Part shown: one piece after another, positions 6,994-8,821 of the stretch
How the letters are laid out: each line of letters opens with the position of its first letter
Numbering within the stretch: the stretch's first letter is position 1
Assembly (NCBI GenBank): GCA_039029455.1
Contig: JBCCGE010000117.1
Location: 1 to 8,821, forward strand
Direction of reading: 5' to 3'
From: JBCCGE01 sp039029455
Lineage (GTDB): Bacteria; Pseudomonadota; Gammaproteobacteria; Arenicellales; Poriferihabitantaceae
DNA: 8,821 nucleotides
Notes under the pieces: generated by a model
Told to the model about the DNA's origin: nothing
Seen by the model: only the letters and a program-made list of their open reading frames with translations
The model's database searches: none
Translations under genes and position numbers: made by a program

Positions 6994-7023
6994 TCCACTC
7001 GTGTATTTTGTGAAAGTCTACGT

Positions 7024-7437
7024 GTGATCAATTTACGTTGGCGACCTCCGGACGAGGTTATTGGTGATCGCTATATGCGCCGATGGCATATCCGCCGCAA
7101 GCCGGGCCACCATAACCTGTACTTACATCACTACGAGGGTAGCGACGACGATCGGGCGCTGCATGATCATCCCTGGCGCAGTGTGGGAGTCGTCTTGTGG
7201 GGCCATCTGTATGAGGTTACCGAATCGGGAGAAAAACGACTTTGGCCATTGGTTCCAAAGTATCGGAAAGCGGAATACGCCCATCGATTGAGACTGGGTG
7301 GCAAGCGAGCGGTTACGCTTTTTTTTACGTTCCCAAAAGAGCGAGAATGGGGTTTTCTTTGTCCTCGGGGATGGGTGCCGTGGCAGAAATTTACCGACGC
7401 ATCGGGGAAACGAACTGGTAAGGGTTGTGACGACTAG
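7024..7437 (+). CDS. Small cupin-like protein of phage-associated hypothetical family
   Basis: 137 aa, no signal peptide and no membrane segment. The layout matches a small beta-barrel (cupin-like) hypothetical family that I know mainly from phages and prophages. Conserved elements: opening RPPDEVIG (7-14), MRRWHI (18-23), NLYLHHYEGSDDDRALHDHPW (31-51) with probable metal ligands His47 and His49 in HDHP, a third histidine in AHRLRL (86-91), then TLFFTFPKEREWGF (98-111) and the ending GWVPWQKF. A bound metal is inferred from the histidine pattern; the function of this family is not established. The start GTG 7024 is supported by GAAAG at 7012-7016 and the promoter upstream. No other phage gene is next to it, so it may be a domesticated or cargo gene. 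The repeat element follows about 50 bp downstream. Confidence 0.75.
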   Translation: MINLRWRPPDEVIGDRYMRRWHIRRKPGHHNLYLHHYEGSDDDRALHDHPWRSVGVVLWGHLYEVTESGEKRLWPLVPKYRKAEYAHRLRLGGKRAVTLFFTFPKEREWGFLCPRGWVPWQKFTDASGKRTGKGCDD

Positions 7438-7487
7438 CTCGATTAGTTCGCAAGGGCGGACAGACTGTAACAACAGATATCGTTATC

Positions 7488-7655
7488 TCAAGGGCTTAAA
7501 TCTTATCCAGCTGTTTTTGCAAAAATCCGGATTGGCCTTTCGCCCATTCAGGTCTTTTACGGAGACTCGATATCGCGTTGCCTTCCAGCAGATCCCCCAA
7601 CCGACTCAGTGAGTTTGAACTTCAAACCCGGACGTTTATGAAATCTTCGGGCTAG
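7488..7655. mobile_element. Diverged inverted copy of the repeat element (right copy)
   Basis: Bases 7488-7655 align with the reverse complement of 122-264. Shared runs include TCAAGGGC at the inner side, AGCTGTTTT, TCCGGATTG, GCGTTGC and the outer tip. The tip 7627-7651 (CCCG, then TTTATGAAAT, then TTCGGG) is also almost identical to the left copy's inner tip at 292-314. CTAG (7652-7655) sits where the left copy has TTAA, again a YTAR-type tetranucleotide. No inner terminal repeat is recognisable near 7437, so this copy is truncated or eroded. The tip forms a 6-bp hairpin (with one GU). It contains a fragmentary reading frame similar in translation to that of the left copy, but no transposase. 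The CTAG supplies the stop codon of the neighbouring lipoprotein gene. Confidence 0.62.
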
Positions 7656-8389
7656 AAGTTTTGCCAGGAATCGGTCTCAAAAATGTAAACCGGGGTGTAG
7701 CCGAATACCGCATTCAGATGATGCAGATAGGCATGCCGACCCTCACGCCCCCAGATTTCGGTGACTCGCGTACTGACTTCGCGATAGTAGTCCAGCAGAC
7801 CTTCAACGGTGTCTTCGTCGGGCCCCTTGGTTTCATTCCGGACTTCGCCGATTAAACCGATCCATGAACGACTTACACCCATAATGAACAGAGGCCACGA
7901 TGTCTGCACCGATGCCGACCAGGTTGGATCACTTGTGCCCGCGATACGCTGATTGTCCTGATAGTCGTTGGTTCGAATCTGCAGCTCTTCGATAATGCCG
8001 TGATCGAGAAGTGTGTTCAGCAGGTCATTATCTCGGGCACTACTGAAAACGCTGTCGGCTGTTTCTGCGTCGGCGTAAAACAGGAAGCTGAAACGATGTC
8101 CCGCGCTGTCTCTTGCCGCGCGTCGATGCACGCGCCACAGCGGCAGTTGTTCTGAATAGTTGGCGATAAGCGGAGACAGAAACCGGTCCGCAATCAAGAG
8201 ATGAGGGCTGAAATCCAGGGCCTGGTCCTGCGGCCAGTGCAAACGAAACCGCAGAGCAAACCATTGCTGATCACTCTTTTCGGCAAACTGAACGTCACCG
8301 TCACCGGACGGAACCGAGGCGCATCCGGAAACCAGAGTCAGTAAAACCAGACAAAGAACAGTGGCGCCCGCACGCAGCCGATCGATCAC
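7652..8389 (-). CDS. Predicted outer-membrane lipoprotein of unknown function
   Basis: I do not recognise the family. The 245-aa product opens with a lipoprotein signal: charged MIDRLR, a hydrophobic stretch (8-19) and lipobox LVSGC with the lipidated Cys at residue 23. Ala follows the Cys, so the Lol rule predicts outer-membrane sorting. The mature part is soluble, rich in Trp and acidic residues, with no clear catalytic motif. A mildly hydrophobic patch, WPLFIMGVSRSWIGLIGEV, lies near 165-185. The start GTG 8389 has only a weak AGG upstream but gives a complete signal peptide. The gene lies 35 bp downstream of the GcvT-type gene on the same strand and may be co-transcribed with it. Its stop TAG falls in the CTAG bordering the right repeat tip, so the C-terminus could have been set by that insertion. 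Confidence 0.78.
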   Translation of the reverse strand: MIDRLRAGATVLCLVLLTLVSGCASVPSGDGDVQFAEKSDQQWFALRFRLHWPQDQALDFSPHLLIADRFLSPLIANYSEQLPLWRVHRRAARDSAGHRFSFLFYADAETADSVFSSARDNDLLNTLLDHGIIEELQIRTNDYQDNQRIAGTSDPTWSASVQTSWPLFIMGVSRSWIGLIGEVRNETKGPDEDTVEGLLDYYREVSTRVTEIWGREGRHAYLHHLNAVFGYTPVYIFETDSWQNF

Positions 8390-8424
8390 GACGCTGCCTG
8401 CGGGACGCGGTGTTATTGTGACGC

Positions 8425-8821
8425 TCAGGTTTTTGGCAGTTCGTTCGCCGGATCGTAAAGGGCTTTGCAGCCTACTGCCTCAACCCGGATTGGAAACGGC
8501 TCGTCAAAATACTCCATCACCAGTTCACGACCCTCGACGGCATAGTCGTTGGGAAGGTAGACCAATCCGATGTTCTTGCCGATCGAAGGACCAAAAGCGA
8601 TACTGGTTAGATACGAACGTCGACCCAGTGAATCGACAATCACTTCATTGGAATCGGGATCCAGCACCGGGCACGATCCCACCGGATAGCGGGCGACACC
8701 GTTCTGATCGACATTATCTGTCATTACAACAGTGCAGAGATATGCAGCCTGTTGTTCGCGCTCGCGCTGCTCGAGATAAGCCGCTTTGCCGTGAAAATCC
8801 GCCTCTTTCACCTTAGGACGG
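8425..8821 (-). CDS. C-terminal part of a GcvT-type protein (aminomethyltransferase C-terminal barrel), cut by the window edge
   Basis: 131 codons are visible; the frame stays open to the right edge, so the 5' part lies outside. The visible start reads RPKVKEADFHGKAAYLEQRE, matching the '(K/P)DFIGREALL' junction before the GCV_T C-terminal barrel. SLGRRSYLTSIAFGPSIGKNIG followed by LVYLPNDYAVEGREL matches the usual 'G.vTS...gp..gk.iglayvp...a..G' pattern. The end, KALYDPANELPKT, is like those of GcvT homologues fused to, or encoded with, FAD-dependent methyl-amine dehydrogenases. The full protein could be a GcvT-like aminomethyltransferase, a dimethylglycine/sarcosine dehydrogenase with a folate domain, or a demethylase of the DmdA/LigM type; the visible part cannot separate these. 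GTG 8811 is an internal Val codon rather than the start. Confidence 0.82.
   Translation of the reverse strand, partial: RPKVKEADFHGKAAYLEQREREQQAAYLCTVVMTDNVDQNGVARYPVGSCPVLDPDSNEVIVDSLGRRSYLTSIAFGPSIGKNIGLVYLPNDYAVEGRELVMEYFDEPFPIRVEAVGCKALYDPANELPKT

Noticed and set aside
7298..7612. 104-codon plus-strand reading frame overlapping the cupin-like gene
   Set aside because: The first half is an out-of-frame shadow of the cupin-like gene and the second half is the repeat. There is no separate ribosome site.
1..8821. tRNA, rRNA, CRISPR array, riboswitch or toxin-antitoxin pair
   Set aside because: No cloverleaf, regularly spaced repeats, conserved aptamer core or paired small genes could be recognised on reading both strands.

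Overview
The window looks like a chromosomal segment of a free-living proteobacterium, most likely a gammaproteobacterium. This is inferred from moderate GC content, gene style, a classical lipoprotein signal and repeat style; no rRNA or single diagnostic marker is present. It carries eight protein genes, one of them cut by the right edge, plus a pair of related repeat elements near the two ends. I see no tRNA, rRNA, CRISPR array, intact transposase or origin.

Layout. Bases 1-121 hold a possible tail of an unrecognised gene. Bases 122-318 are a 189-bp element with terminal inverted repeats, bounded by TTAA on both sides. Next is a forward-strand run: an M20D amidohydrolase (373-1545), a bifunctional NAD(P)H-hydrate repair enzyme Nnr (1560-3038), and, after a 139-bp gap, an Fe(II)/2-oxoglutarate oxygenase (3178-4050) whose end overlaps a GlcD/D-2-hydroxyacid dehydrogenase-type flavoprotein (about 4025-5440). 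A YczE-like membrane protein lies on the reverse strand and converges on the flavoprotein so tightly that both use one CTAG for their stop codons. It is divergent from a class I glutamine amidotransferase-like protein (6203-6925). Then comes a small cupin-like protein of a type common in phages (7024-7437) with its own promoter. A second, diverged copy of the repeat lies at about 7488-7655 in inverted orientation. The right end carries two reverse-strand genes: an unrecognised lipoprotein and the C-terminal barrel of a GcvT-type (folate-dependent aminomethyltransferase or demethylating dehydrogenase) protein.

How the genes work together. The amidohydrolase and Nnr genes are 14 bp apart and probably co-transcribed, although Nnr is a general housekeeping repair enzyme. 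The best functional unit is the oxygenase-flavoprotein pair. A hydroxylase is translationally coupled to an enzyme class that oxidises alpha-hydroxy acids, which suggests successive hydroxylation and oxidation of one small molecule. The M20D hydrolase could release that substrate from an amide, but this is speculation.

The most unusual structure is the pair of inverted, roughly three-quarters identical repeat copies bracketing about 7 kb. They look like remains of a small non-autonomous insertion element with 4-bp YTAR-type target sites.
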